DNA of 64,000 nt from Klebsiella pneumoniae (lineage in GTDB: Bacteria; Myxococcota_A; UBA796; SXON01): the NCBI GenBank assembly GCA_945862325.1, contig CAMAXZ010000005.1, positions 1-64,000 on the forward strand, in the 5' to 3' direction. The first letter of the stretch is position 1; each line of letters starts with the position of its first letter. Shown here piece by piece: positions 51,288 to 60,688 of this stretch. The notes beneath the pieces were generated by a model. The model saw only the letters and a list, made by a program, of their open reading frames with translations, did no database searches and had not been told where the DNA came from. The translations under genes and the position numbers were made by a program.

Positions 51288-52149
51288 GCTCGCGGCGCTC
51301 GTCGCGCTCGTGGCGCTCCTGGTGGCGGCCTGGGTGGGCTACGGCATCGTGTTCGCCGAGGGCGGGGAGTCCGTCGTCGTGGCGACCCTCAGCGGCGACG
51401 TCCGCGTCTCGGGGGCTCCCGCGGCGGCCGGCGCGCCGGTGCGGGCGTCCGACCGGGTGGTGAGCGGCGCGGGCGGTCGGGCGGTGCTCGAGGTGCGCGA
51501 CGGGCGAGGCGAGGGCACCGCACGGATCTCCGTCGATCCGTCGACCTCGATCCGCCTGTTGCAGGTGGACGCGTCGGGCGCCCGGCTCGAGCTCGAAGGG
51601 GGACGCGTGCGCGCGACCGTGCGGCCCGGAGGGGATCGGGTCGGGGTCGTGGCGGCCGGGCGGGAGGTCTCCGTGGCGGACGCCGACGCCGTGGTCGCCC
51701 GAGACGGGGACGTCGTCGGGGTCGAGGCGCTGAAGGGGGCGGTCGAGCTCCTCGGCGTGGCGGGCGTGGAGCGGCTGGCCGAAGGGGAGCGCGTCACCGT
51801 GTCGGGCGAGGGCCTGCTGCGGGCGCCGGTGACCGACGCCCTGCTGCTCTACGTCGCGCCGACGCGTGAGCGAACCCGGGAAGATCATGCCGAAGTACAG
51901 GGCCGCTGCGCCCCCGGCGCCGTGGTGAGGGTCCGGCGGGCCGGGGCCGCGGTCGACGCCGGCGCGGGGGGGTGGGTCGAGACCCGCGCCGACACCACGG
52001 GCGCGTTCGTGGCCGTCGTGCCCCTGATCGAGGGCGACAACACCCTCGTGATCGAGGCGCGCGACGTGTTCGGCGCGGTCGCGGTGTCGGAGGCGCGGGT
52101 GGTCCGTGACACGACGGCGCCGAGCGGCGGCGTGATCATCCGTTACTGA
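51277..52149 (+). CDS. FecR domain protein
   Basis: This is a 290-residue protein with an N-terminal membrane helix (about 5-26) and a FecR-like periplasmic domain (about 33-130, with a DRVVSGAGGRAVLEV segment). A second Ig-like or carboxypeptidase-regulatory-like strand region occupies about 190-290. FecR domains sense or hold surface structures and in TonB systems act as anti-sigma regulators. Here no sigma factor is adjacent. GTG 51277 overlaps the kinase stop by 11 bases. The following gene starts five bases downstream, so it is probably coexpressed with the outer-membrane protein. Confidence 0.85.
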   Translation: MSRELAALVALVALLVAAWVGYGIVFAEGGESVVVATLSGDVRVSGAPAAAGAPVRASDRVVSGAGGRAVLEVRDGRGEGTARISVDPSTSIRLLQVDASGARLELEGGRVRATVRPGGDRVGVVAAGREVSVADADAVVARDGDVVGVEALKGAVELLGVAGVERLAEGERVTVSGEGLLRAPVTDALLLYVAPTRERTREDHAEVQGRCAPGAVVRVRRAGAAVDAGAGGWVETRADTTGAFVAVVPLIEGDNTLVIEARDVFGAVAVSEARVVRDTTAPSGGVIIRY

Positions 52150-52154
52150 GCCTC

Positions 52155-54644
52155 GTGCGTTCGCTCGCCGCGATCTTCTGCGCGCTGTGGCTCGGCGTCG
52201 TCGGGCGTGCCCACGCCGCCGACGAGGCGAGCGTGGCGGTGCTCTACCCAGCGGCCGCGCCGAGCGGGGAGTGGGAGCTGGTGGTGGGGGACGCGGCGGG
52301 GCACCCGTGGGCGGGGGTGCCGACGATGAGCGTCGGCGCCCGCGAGGCCCTGCTCGAACCGGCGGGCCCCGGCCGGTGGCGGGTCGACCTCGCGGGGCCG
52401 GACCGGACGGGGGTGCTCGCGAGCGATCCAACGATCGAGGTTCGCGCCGGGCGTCGCGTCGAGGTGACCCGCCTGCTCGTGTCGCCGCGGGCCCCGGGCG
52501 CGCTGGCGGGCGCGCCCGACGTGGAGGTGTCGCCAGGGGCGGCCGTGGCGATCCTGCGCTTCCCCGTCGATCCGACGGCCGGGGAGGGGCTTCGGTCGGA
52601 CGACCTGACGGTGGCGACCTCCGAGGGGCGGGTACGCGAGGTGCGCGTCGAGGACGGCGCAGTGGTGGTCGAAGTGGCGCTCGAGGCGGCGCGCGCCGCG
52701 CGCGTGGTGGCGGTCGGCGTGCTCGACGGGCGACGCCCGGGGGAGCGCCCCGTGTTCGGCGTCGTGCGGGTCCGGGGGCGGCCCCAGCTCACGCTCGTGG
52801 CGGAGCCGGGGACCGTGGCCACGCTGCGGGTGGGTCGGCGCTCGTTCGGTCCCTTCAAGGCCGATCGTTCAGGAACGGTCACGGTCACGTTCGAGACCAC
52901 GCCCGGCGACGCGGCGTACGAGCTCACGTTGAGCGACGACCTCGGGAACACCCAGCGGTCGACCGGCCCGCTCGGCGTGGGCGGTGGTCCGCTGCTCGTG
53001 GCGATCCCCGCGCCGGGCGGCCCCGCCGGGGCCGACGCCGCGTGGCTCGCGGCCTGGACGCCCGTCGGCGCGCCGTGGTCCACGACCGCGCCGCAGTGCC
53101 GCGGCACGCCGAGCCGGCCGATCGCGTCGGTCGGCCCCGGTCTCTGGCGGATCGAGCGCCTCGCGGCCAGCCGTGGATCGAGCTTCGACACGCAGTTCGA
53201 CTGCGCGCTCGACGGGGCGACGGCCCAGGCGCGCGTCGCGGCGCACGCGGTGTGGCCGGACCGGCTCGATCTCGACGTGTACCCGGAGGTCCTCGACGCG
53301 GACTTCCCACTCGCCCAGGCGCGCGCCAGCCTCTACAGCTCCGACGGCGCGCGACTCCCTCCCGACGGCGTCGTGGTCCGCGCCCGGCTCGGCGAGGTGG
53401 CGGCCACCGTGCGTGACGACGTGGTGCACGTCGAGTATCGAGGTACCGCCGCGGTCGCCGCCGGGGCGGACACCCTCGAAGCGGTGTGGACGGCGCCGCC
53501 GGGGGAAGGCGAGCCATGGGCGATCACCCTCCTCGCGGAGCCGAGCGCGGCGGCCACACAGGCGCGGGTGCGCGTGCTCGACGACCGGGGCCGGCCGCTC
53601 CCGGAGGTCGACGTGCGGGTGGAGGCGCTCGACGCGCGGGGGGGCGTCCTCGGCGACGAGGTCGCGCGGACCGACGGGAACGGGTGGGCGGGCGTGCGGC
53701 TGGACGGCACGGCGCCGCTGGTGATGGTGCGCGCCACGGCCGGCGTTGCGTCGCGCACGGTGCCGGCCTTCCGCGACCATCCGCCGTCGTCGTGGAGCGC
53801 CGGCGACACCGACCTCTCGGCGGTGGTGGTCGTCCCGATCCACGCGGGGCGCGTGCGAACGGCCTACATCGACGCGAGCCCGCGGCCGCTCCTGACGGGC
53901 ACCGGCGCGACGGCCACGGTGCTGGTTCGCCTGCTCGACGCGAACGGGGCGCTGGTGCGCGACGAGCCGCCGCGGATCAGCGCCGACGCCGGCTCCGTGG
54001 GCCCGCCGTCGGCGCGCGAGGACGGCGCGTGGGTCGCGACGTACACCCCGCCGCCGGGCGTCGGCGCGCGCGCGGTGCGGCTCAGCGCCACCGCGGGCGC
54101 GAGCACGGTCGCGACGGATCTGCTCCTCGAGCCGCGCCCGGTGCGCGGGAGCGCGGGGCTCACCGGCGGCTGGATCACGAACTTCGAAGGGATCTCCTCC
54201 CCCACGTTCGGCGTGACGGTCACGCAGTCGGTTCCGGGCTTGCCCGAGGCGGTCGCGGCGCGCGTGTCGGTCGCCGGGCACGTCGCGCGCGCCACGGTCA
54301 CCGACGAGACCGGCGTCGCCGACGTGACCGCGACCCTCGTCCCGGTCGAGCTCGGCGCGGTGATCGCGCAGCGCTTCGGGCGCCGCGCCGTGTCCGCCGG
54401 CGTCGGCGCGGTGCTGACCCCGTACCACCTGCGCGCGCGCTTCGACGGGGTCACCGCGGTGGACAGCCTGGCGCTCGCCCCCGTCGGCGTGGCGGTCCAC
54501 GCCAGCGCCGGCTGGCGCGTCGGCGGCGCCGAGGTCTACGCCGAGGCCGGGTGGCTCGTGCTACCCTCGGACGACGCCCCCGTCCGGTTCGACGCGTCTC
54601 TTGGGGGCGGCTCGCTCGTCGCCGGTTATCGCCTGCTCTGGTGA
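52155..54644 (+). CDS. Outer-membrane protein with Ig-like domains and C-terminal beta-barrel
   Basis: This is an 829-residue exported protein with a signal peptide (residues 1-21, AHA/ADE). Residues about 25-640 form repeated strand-rich Ig-like domains. These include a VTVTFETTPGDAAYELTL segment and Big/invasin-like blocks with D-x-x-G-R-P-L-P-E-V-D-V. The last 190 residues look like an outer-membrane barrel ending in an aromatic residue (YRLLW). The layout resembles inverse autotransporters or intimin turned around, or a secretion partner for the Ig lipoprotein encoded three bases downstream. No protease or catalytic site is visible. Repeat count is uncertain without structure prediction. 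Confidence 0.75.
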   Translation: MRSLAAIFCALWLGVVGRAHAADEASVAVLYPAAAPSGEWELVVGDAAGHPWAGVPTMSVGAREALLEPAGPGRWRVDLAGPDRTGVLASDPTIEVRAGRRVEVTRLLVSPRAPGALAGAPDVEVSPGAAVAILRFPVDPTAGEGLRSDDLTVATSEGRVREVRVEDGAVVVEVALEAARAARVVAVGVLDGRRPGERPVFGVVRVRGRPQLTLVAEPGTVATLRVGRRSFGPFKADRSGTVTVTFETTPGDAAYELTLSDDLGNTQRSTGPLGVGGGPLLVAIPAPGGPAGADAAWLAAWTPVGAPWSTTAPQCRGTPSRPIASVGPGLWRIERLAASRGSSFDTQFDCALDGATAQARVAAHAVWPDRLDLDVYPEVLDADFPLAQARASLYSSDGARLPPDGVVVRARLGEVAATVRDDVVHVEYRGTAAVAAGADTLEAVWTAPPGEGEPWAITLLAEPSAAATQARVRVLDDRGRPLPEVDVRVEALDARGGVLGDEVARTDGNGWAGVRLDGTAPLVMVRATAGVASRTVPAFRDHPPSSWSAGDTDLSAVVVVPIHAGRVRTAYIDASPRPLLTGTGATATVLVRLLDANGALVRDEPPRISADAGSVGPPSAREDGAWVATYTPPPGVGARAVRLSATAGASTVATDLLLEPRPVRGSAGLTGGWITNFEGISSPTFGVTVTQSVPGLPEAVAARVSVAGHVARATVTDETGVADVTATLVPVELGAVIAQRFGRRAVSAGVGAVLTPYHLRARFDGVTAVDSLALAPVGVAVHASAGWRVGGAEVYAEAGWLVLPSDDAPVRFDASLGGGSLVAGYRLLW

Positions 54645-54647
54645 GGC

Positions 54648-57600
54648 ATGCACGTCCTCTGGGCCGCACTGTTCGCCTGCGCACCTTCCCCGCCGATCCC
54701 CACGGTCGACGCGGTCGTGCCGGCGTGGGGCTGGTCGGGTGACGTCACCGACGTCGAGATCGTGGGCGAAGGGTTCTTCCCGGCGGTCGTGATCGACGCC
54801 GACGCGGAGGGCGGCGGGCGCGTCGAAGGCGCGTTCACCGCGTGGCTCGCGACCGATCCGCCGACGCCGCTCGTGGGCGTGGAGCGCGTGGACGACGACC
54901 GACTGCGGGCGCAGGTCCCGGAGGGCACGGACACGGGCACGCACGCCCTCCACGTGACGACGCCATTCGGGGTCGAGGTGGCGTACGAGGCTGGTTTCCG
55001 GGTCACCGACACCCGTGCGGACCACCTGGATCTCGAGGCGAGCACCGCCGCCTACGTGGTCGGTGAGACGGCCCGCGTCGAGGTGCGCCTGTTCGATCCG
55101 GCGGGGGAGCAGGTCCCCGAGGGCCTGCTCGTGGAGGTGCTCGCGGCGTCGGCGACCGGCGCCGACGGGGTGTCGTTCCTCGACGACGGGCTCGAGGGCC
55201 AGGTCGTCAGCGGGTCCGGGAAGGGCGTGCGCGGGCGTCTCGGGCCCGACGGCGCGGCGACGGTGTTCCTCTCGTCGATCGCCGCCGACAACGTGACCCT
55301 CACGGCGCGCCCGCTCGAGCAGCTCGATCTCGTGCGGACGGACTCGCTGCTGCTCACCTGGGACCCCGGTCCCATCGACCGGATCGATCTCGCGCTCCCG
55401 AGCGCGGGCTTCGTCGCCACCGCGGGCCGACCGTTCTCCCTGTCGGTCACCCTGCTCGACGCGCTCGGCAACATCCAGGACGACGAAGCGGCGGACCTGC
55501 TGCTCTACGACACCTGCGGGTCTTGGCGCGAGTCGCACACGGTGACCGGCAGCGCGACGATCGAGGTCACCCCGACCGTGGCGTGCGCCGGGGACACGAT
55601 CCACGCGTTCACCCGGGGTGCGACCTGGGCGAGCGCCGAGTTCCCGGTGGTCCCTGGCGCGCACGCGGCGTTCGCCGTCGAGGCCGCGCCTTCGTCGGTG
55701 ATCGCCGGCGTCGGGTCGCTCGCGGTGCTGGTGTCCGCGGTGGACGGGTGGGGCAACGTCGTCGAGGACGTCGAGGCGCTGGTGGAGCTCCGCGACGACC
55801 TGGGGGGCCTGGATCCGACGCGTGGGGTGGGCGCGGCCGTGTGCCCGGGCTTCACCGCCGGCCCCGCGTCGCAGCTCTGCACCGCGTCGTTGTGGCGCTC
55901 CGGGATGGCGACGGTCACGGCCTACGACGTCAACGGACACCGGGGCAGCTCGGGGCTGGTCTCGGTGCTCCCGGGCCCCGCCGTCGCGGTCACCGCGACG
56001 CCGTCGGAGACCGCGGTCGAGGCCGGTGAGGCGTTCGAGGTGCTCGTCACGCTCGCCGACGCCTACGGCAACGTCGTCGCGTTCGACCCGCTCGGCGCCG
56101 ATCCGGTCACGTTCGACGACGACACGGGCACCATCCGATGCTTCGCGTCCGGCGCGGCGGGGGACGCCCAGCGCTTCGTATGCACCCTGACCGCCGCCGC
56201 CGACGACGTCGCGGTGTCCGTCTCCGTGCGCGGGCTCGAGGCCGAGCTCACCGAGCTCCTCCGCGTCGTGAACGGCGTGCTGGCGGACGTGGAGCTCGCG
56301 CCGGTCACGACGGACGTAGAAGCCGGGGTGTCCTTCGAGGTCGACGTCACGGGGTGGGACGCGTGGGGCAACCCGTACCTCGTGCAGTCGGACCCGGTCG
56401 TCGCGCTCACCGACACGAGCGGCACGGCGTCCCCGGGCTCGATCACCCTCGGCGCCGACGCGACGGCCCGCGCGTCGGTCACGGTCACCCGTGCCGGCGC
56501 CACGCTCCTCTACGCGTGGCAGCGCGGCGTCGAGCTCGGGCGGAGCGGCGCGATCTCGGTGTCCGCGGGGGCCGTCGACCACCTCGAGCTCGACGTGCCC
56601 ACGTGGGTTGAGGCGGGCGTGGCGGACACCGTCACGGTCATCGCCCGCGACGCCTGGGAGAACGCCGTCGCGGACTACACGGGCACCGTCGCGGTGGCCG
56701 CCTCGGGCGCGGCCTGCGAGTCCGCGGACATCACGACGTTCGACGCCGGTCGAGGGGAAGCCGAGCTCCGCTGCGACGTGCCGATGGTCGGCGAGACGCT
56801 GCTCGGCGACGACGGCACCCGCACGGCGACGAGCGCCGCCTTCGACGTGGTGTCCTTCGAGTGTGCGGCGGGGCCGGTGGCCGACCTCGACCTCGACGGT
56901 GGCGACGAGGCCAGCGTCTGCCTGGTGCTCGGCGAGGCGGAGCTCGACCTCGACGCCTCCGGCTCGGGCGCCGGGGGCTCTCCGCTCACCGCGTGGCACT
57001 TCGACGACGGCGTGGACGGCGGGGGGCGCTCGACGTCCGACCGTTGGACCGCCACATGGTCCGCGGCGGGACCCCACGCGGTGTCGGTGCTGGTCGTCGA
57101 CGGCGAAGGCTGCGCCGACGTCGCTGCCGGCACCGTGTGGGTCGGCGTCGACGACGGTTCGGTGACCGGGCGCATCGGGGTCACGCCGAGCGCCTCGACG
57201 GTCGCCACTGGGGCGGCGCTGAGCGTCGACCTCGTCGCGCGCGACTGCTCGGGGGACCTCGCCGCCGGCGCGGACGTCCTGGTGCGCGCGGATCTCGGGT
57301 CGGTCAGCGGCACGGCCACCGGCTCGGGCGTCACGATTCCCCTCGACCCGTCGGGCGAAGGCCTCGTGACGTGGGCGTTCCCATCGAGCTTCGCGAGCCC
57401 GGCCACGATCGTCGTGGGCGACCCGTCGGGCTCCGGCGCGGGCTCGGCCACGGTGAGCGTGAGCGGCGACGCGGCGCTGCCCCGGGTGGCGTACGTGTCG
57501 CCCACCGGGGCGACGCCCGGCCCCGTGTCCACGATCGAGGTGCGCTTCACCGAGGCGATGCGGTCGTCGAGCCTGACCACGGCGAGCGTGCAGCTGACGG

Positions 57601-58157
57601 GGCCCGCCGGGCTGGTGGAGGTCACGCTCGGGCTGTCCGTCGACGGACGCACGCTCGTGGTCACCCCGTCGAGCCCGCTGGTGGTCGGCGTCGGCGACGC
57701 TTGGGAGCTGGCGCTCGACACGAACGTCCGCGACGTGGCAGGCAACCGCCTGGACGGCGCGTGGACCGGCGCCGCGGCGCCGTTCGAGGTCGTGTTCGGC
57801 GACGTCACCGACACCACGCCGACCCTCTCGGCGTGCACGGCGTCGACGAAGCGCTTCACGCCGGACGGGGACCCTGGGGCGGGCGTCGAGGCCGACGAGG
57901 TCGTGCTCGCGTTGACGTCCTCCGGCGCGCCGGAGTCCTGGGCGCTCTGGGTCGAGGACGACGACGGCGAGCGTGTATGGTCGACGCGGTTGCCCGGCGC
58001 GGAGACGTCGGTGGCGTGGTCGGGCCGCGGCGACGACGGGCGCGTCGTGGCCTCCGGGGAGTACACCGCGTTCGTCGCGCCGATCGACGCGGAGGACACG
58101 GCGGGGGACGCGTGCTCCGACGCCGTTCGGGTCACGCAACACGTGGAGGCGCCGTGA
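54648..58157 (+). CDS. Giant Ig-repeat surface lipoprotein
   Basis: This is a 1169-residue lipoprotein with a very short signal (Cys11 in LFAC). An IPT/TIG-like domain comes first (about 20-115). A series of Ig-like or filamin-type domains of about 90-110 residues follows, each with a G-x-x-x-x-V-x-V-x-x-x-D-x-x-G-N pattern. A PKD-like domain is near 730-820, a Big_5/SbsA-like domain near 940-1050, and a FlgD-like strand region ends the protein. Many paired Cys suggest disulfides. It should be a rigid surface stalk or adhesin. Its stop overlaps the next kinase gene (GTGA), tying surface structure to signalling. Confidence 0.82.
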   Translation: MHVLWAALFACAPSPPIPTVDAVVPAWGWSGDVTDVEIVGEGFFPAVVIDADAEGGGRVEGAFTAWLATDPPTPLVGVERVDDDRLRAQVPEGTDTGTHALHVTTPFGVEVAYEAGFRVTDTRADHLDLEASTAAYVVGETARVEVRLFDPAGEQVPEGLLVEVLAASATGADGVSFLDDGLEGQVVSGSGKGVRGRLGPDGAATVFLSSIAADNVTLTARPLEQLDLVRTDSLLLTWDPGPIDRIDLALPSAGFVATAGRPFSLSVTLLDALGNIQDDEAADLLLYDTCGSWRESHTVTGSATIEVTPTVACAGDTIHAFTRGATWASAEFPVVPGAHAAFAVEAAPSSVIAGVGSLAVLVSAVDGWGNVVEDVEALVELRDDLGGLDPTRGVGAAVCPGFTAGPASQLCTASLWRSGMATVTAYDVNGHRGSSGLVSVLPGPAVAVTATPSETAVEAGEAFEVLVTLADAYGNVVAFDPLGADPVTFDDDTGTIRCFASGAAGDAQRFVCTLTAAADDVAVSVSVRGLEAELTELLRVVNGVLADVELAPVTTDVEAGVSFEVDVTGWDAWGNPYLVQSDPVVALTDTSGTASPGSITLGADATARASVTVTRAGATLLYAWQRGVELGRSGAISVSAGAVDHLELDVPTWVEAGVADTVTVIARDAWENAVADYTGTVAVAASGAACESADITTFDAGRGEAELRCDVPMVGETLLGDDGTRTATSAAFDVVSFECAAGPVADLDLDGGDEASVCLVLGEAELDLDASGSGAGGSPLTAWHFDDGVDGGGRSTSDRWTATWSAAGPHAVSVLVVDGEGCADVAAGTVWVGVDDGSVTGRIGVTPSASTVATGAALSVDLVARDCSGDLAAGADVLVRADLGSVSGTATGSGVTIPLDPSGEGLVTWAFPSSFASPATIVVGDPSGSGAGSATVSVSGDAALPRVAYVSPTGATPGPVSTIEVRFTEAMRSSSLTTASVQLTGPAGLVEVTLGLSVDGRTLVVTPSSPLVVGVGDAWELALDTNVRDVAGNRLDGAWTGAAAPFEVVFGDVTDTTPTLSACTASTKRFTPDGDPGAGVEADEVVLALTSSGAPESWALWVEDDDGERVWSTRLPGAETSVAWSGRGDDGRVVASGEYTAFVAPIDAEDTAGDACSDAVRVTQHVEAP

Positions 58158-58828
58158 ACGACGGCCTCGAAGCCCGTCGCCTCGCCGAGCTCGGAATGCT
58201 GAGCGCGCAGCTCGTGCACGAGCTTCGACAGCCGGTGTTCGCGATCAAGGCGCTCGCCCAGCTCGCGGAGGCCGACGCCTCGCGCGCCGGCGCGTCGCTC
58301 ACGCAGATCCTCACGCAGGTCGCGGTGCTCGAGCAGCTCCTGCACGGCTACGGCGACCTCGGACGGCGGCCGGCGCGGAGCGACGAGGTGTTCGACCTGC
58401 GTACCCCCGTGGACAGCGCGATGATCGTCTTGGAACGCCGTGCTCAGGCGGCGAGGGTCCGGCTCGACGTCGACGTGGCGTCCCACGCCGTTCGTGGGGC
58501 GCCGCTCGGGGTGCAACAGGCCCTCGTCAACCTGGTCCAGAACGCGCTCGAGGCCCTCGCGGGGCGCGCCGACGGGCGGGTCCGCGTGACCGCGTCGCGC
58601 GAGGGCCCCCACGTCTACGTGCGGGTGTCGGACAACGGGCCGGGGCTCGCGCCCGACATCCGCGCCAACCTGTTTCAGCCCTTCCACACGACGAAGCCGG
58701 GCGGCACGGGGCTGGGCCTGTCGCTGTCCCGCGACGTCGTCCGGCTGGCGGGGGGCGACCTTCGGCTCGAGGACACGGACGGGACGACCTGGCTCATGGT
58801 GCTCGTGGCCGCCGGCGCCGAAGGTTAG
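58154..58828 (+). CDS. Sensorless soluble histidine kinase
   Basis: This is a 224-residue cytosolic kinase core with no sensor, membrane segment or receiver. HisKA begins at residue 8 with His22 (LVHELRQP). The HATPase has an intact N-box (NLVQNALEAL), DNGPGLAP and TGLGLSLS. It should phosphorylate itself or trans-phosphorylate a partner HisKA domain, for example that of the membrane kinase upstream whose ATPase looks dead. The start is GTG 58154, overlapping the lipoprotein stop. Confidence 0.92.
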   Translation: MNDGLEARRLAELGMLSAQLVHELRQPVFAIKALAQLAEADASRAGASLTQILTQVAVLEQLLHGYGDLGRRPARSDEVFDLRTPVDSAMIVLERRAQAARVRLDVDVASHAVRGAPLGVQQALVNLVQNALEALAGRADGRVRVTASREGPHVYVRVSDNGPGLAPDIRANLFQPFHTTKPGGTGLGLSLSRDVVRLAGGDLRLEDTDGTTWLMVLVAAGAEG

Positions 58829-58837
58829 ACCCGCGGG

Positions 58838-59404
58838 ATGTCCGAACTCCCCGACGAGCTTCACCTCCGCGACCTCGGCCCCCGCTTCCTCGACGCGCTC
58901 GGCCGGCGCAGCCGCGGCGACGTCGACGGCGCGTTGGAGGGCTTCCGCGAGATCCTCCGCGCGGAGCCGCGCCTCGCGGAGCCCCGCCTCGAGATCGCCC
59001 GGATCGAGCTGGAGCTCGGGCGCCTCGAGGACGCCGAGGCCAACACGCGCGAAGCGCTCCGCATCCTCGAGTCCGGCGGCCAATGGACCGACGATCTCCC
59101 GGAGAACGTCGTGCTCGCGGTCGGCTACGCGCTCCTCGGCGAGATCCTCAAGGAGCGGGCCTCCTCGGACGACGTGGTGTTCGGCGGGGAGGACGCCTTC
59201 CGCGCGCTGATCGAGCAGAGCCGAGCCGCCTACCAGCGCGCCTACGCGCTCGACCCGTCCGACCCGACGGCCTGGCTGAACACCCTCGAGCTCGGCTCGC
59301 GCCCCGACGACGAGGCCGAGGACGACGACGCGCTGCCCGCGGAGCGACGCGCGCGCACGGAGATGACCGGCGACATCGCGGACGAGGACGCCGACGAAGG
59401 CTGA
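58838..59404 (+). CDS. TPR protein
   Basis: This is a 188-residue cytosolic protein of TPR helical pairs (about 20-75 and 85-150) with an acidic, disordered tail of about 35 residues. It starts nine bases after the sensorless kinase and closes the operon. Such small TPR proteins often scaffold kinases or assemble secretion complexes. No other domain is visible. It faces the fxsA gene across five bases. Confidence 0.82.
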   Translation: MSELPDELHLRDLGPRFLDALGRRSRGDVDGALEGFREILRAEPRLAEPRLEIARIELELGRLEDAEANTREALRILESGGQWTDDLPENVVLAVGYALLGEILKERASSDDVVFGGEDAFRALIEQSRAAYQRAYALDPSDPTAWLNTLELGSRPDDEAEDDDALPAERRARTEMTGDIADEDADEG

Positions 59405-59409
59405 CCGCG

Positions 59410-59874
59410 TCAGACGGTAGGGTGGTCGAAGGTGCGTTTTTCTGCGGTGGCGCGCGCCCGCGCCGCGGGCCCTGGGGCCGCGTCACCGACGTGGACCCCG
59501 CGCGCGGTCAACCACCGCCCGGCGAACGCGCGCACTCGCGGCGCGAGCCATCGGCGGAGCGGCGCGATGAACAGCAGGACACCGACGGCGTCGCTGAGGA
59601 TCCCCGGGGTCACGAGCAACACGCCGCCGACGAGCACGAGGGCCCCTTCCACGAGGCGGTCGGCGGGGGGCAGGCCCTTGCGCAGGTCCGCGAACAGCTC
59701 GCCGAGCAGCGCGCCGCCGGCGCGCCGCCCCAGCCACGCGCCGAGGACGCCGGCCCCGATGAGGTACAGCACGGTGTTCAAGGCGCCGATCCGGCTGCCC
59801 ACGGTGATCAGCAGCCAGGTCTCGAAGGCCGGCACCACCGTGAACATCAGGAACAGGAGGACGCCGATCCTCAC
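59410..59874 (-). CDS. fxsA: FxsA family membrane protein
   Basis: This is a 154-residue cytoplasmic membrane protein with three hydrophobic segments (about 3-28, 30-50 and 75-105) and a charged tail. The GVGVLLFIAPLRR-like region and a PGILSDAVG segment are typical of FxsA, a protein named for suppressing F exclusion of phage T7 when overproduced. The native role is unknown. The start is GTG 59874, overlapping the mazG stop (GTGA). Confidence 0.85.
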   Translation of the reverse strand: MRIGVLLFLMFTVVPAFETWLLITVGSRIGALNTVLYLIGAGVLGAWLGRRAGGALLGELFADLRKGLPPADRLVEGALVLVGGVLLVTPGILSDAVGVLLFIAPLRRWLAPRVRAFAGRWLTARGVHVGDAAPGPAARARATAEKRTFDHPTV

Positions 59875-60641
59875 GCGCCCTCCGTCCGCTTCGCCTCGCG
59901 CCACCACGCATCGAGCCGCTCGGCGCCCGCGTGTTCGAGCGCGATCTGGTCCGCCGCCGCCTGGCGTTCGACGCTCCTGAAGCGTGATTCGAACCTTGCG
60001 TTGGCCTCGCGCAACGCGTCCTCGCCGCTGACCCCGAGCCACCGCCCGAGGCTCGCGCACGCGAGCAGCAGGTCTCCGTACTCGTGGCGGATCGCTTCGG
60101 GATCGCCCGAGGCCAGCGCCTCATCGAGCTCCGCTCGTTCTTCCTCGATCTTGGCGAGAACGCCCGCGCGGTCCGGCCAGTCGAAGCCGACATGGGCGAC
60201 CTTCTCGCCGACGCGGTGCGCGCGGAGCAGGGCAGGGAGGGACGTCGGCACGCCGTCGAGCCGCGACCCGGCGCGCCGCGCCGCCTTTCTCGCCTCCCAC
60301 GCGCCGACGGTGCCGGAGCGCGCGTCCGCCACCTCGTCGCCGAACACGTGCGGGTGCCGTTCGATCATCTTCGCGATCACGCGCTCGGCCACCGTATTGA
60401 GGTCGAACGCGCCACGATCCTCTGCGATCCTCGCGATCAGCTGGATCTGGAACAGCAGGTCCCCGAGCTCCTCTTCGAGCCGGCGCGGCCCGTCGGGCTG
60501 CTCGGCGCCGTCCAGCGCCTCCAGCACCTCGTGACACTCTTCGAGGAGGTACGGTCGCATCGACGCGAACGTCTGCTCGCGGTCCCAGGGGCACTCGCGG
60601 CGGAGGCGGGCCACCAGCGCGCGCAGCCGGGCTTCTGGCAT
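59871..60641 (-). CDS. mazG: Nucleoside triphosphate pyrophosphohydrolase MazG
   Basis: This is a 256-residue duplicated all-alpha NTP pyrophosphatase that clears non-canonical or excess NTPs to NMP and PPi. Each half has acidic EExxE-plus-ExxD type motifs: LLEECHEVLEAL with EELGDLLFQ in the first and a KIEEERAELDEAL helix with EYGDLLL in the second. The start is ATG 60641. An AAGGAG sequence lies upstream but slightly far. It is divergent from the kinase gene, and mazG and fxsA form an operon. Confidence 0.94.
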   Translation of the reverse strand: MPEARLRALVARLRRECPWDREQTFASMRPYLLEECHEVLEALDGAEQPDGPRRLEEELGDLLFQIQLIARIAEDRGAFDLNTVAERVIAKMIERHPHVFGDEVADARSGTVGAWEARKAARRAGSRLDGVPTSLPALLRAHRVGEKVAHVGFDWPDRAGVLAKIEEERAELDEALASGDPEAIRHEYGDLLLACASLGRWLGVSGEDALREANARFESRFRSVERQAAADQIALEHAGAERLDAWWREAKRTEGA

Positions 60642-60688
60642 CTCGGCGACTCCTTGCGTTATCCATCCGGACCTATCGCGGAGTCGGG

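Noticed and set aside
54561..58142. A 1193-codon minus-strand open frame
   Set aside because: It is the shadow of the Ig-repeat lipoprotein. The plus-strand frame has a lipobox, repeated Ig motifs and tight spacing to both neighbours.
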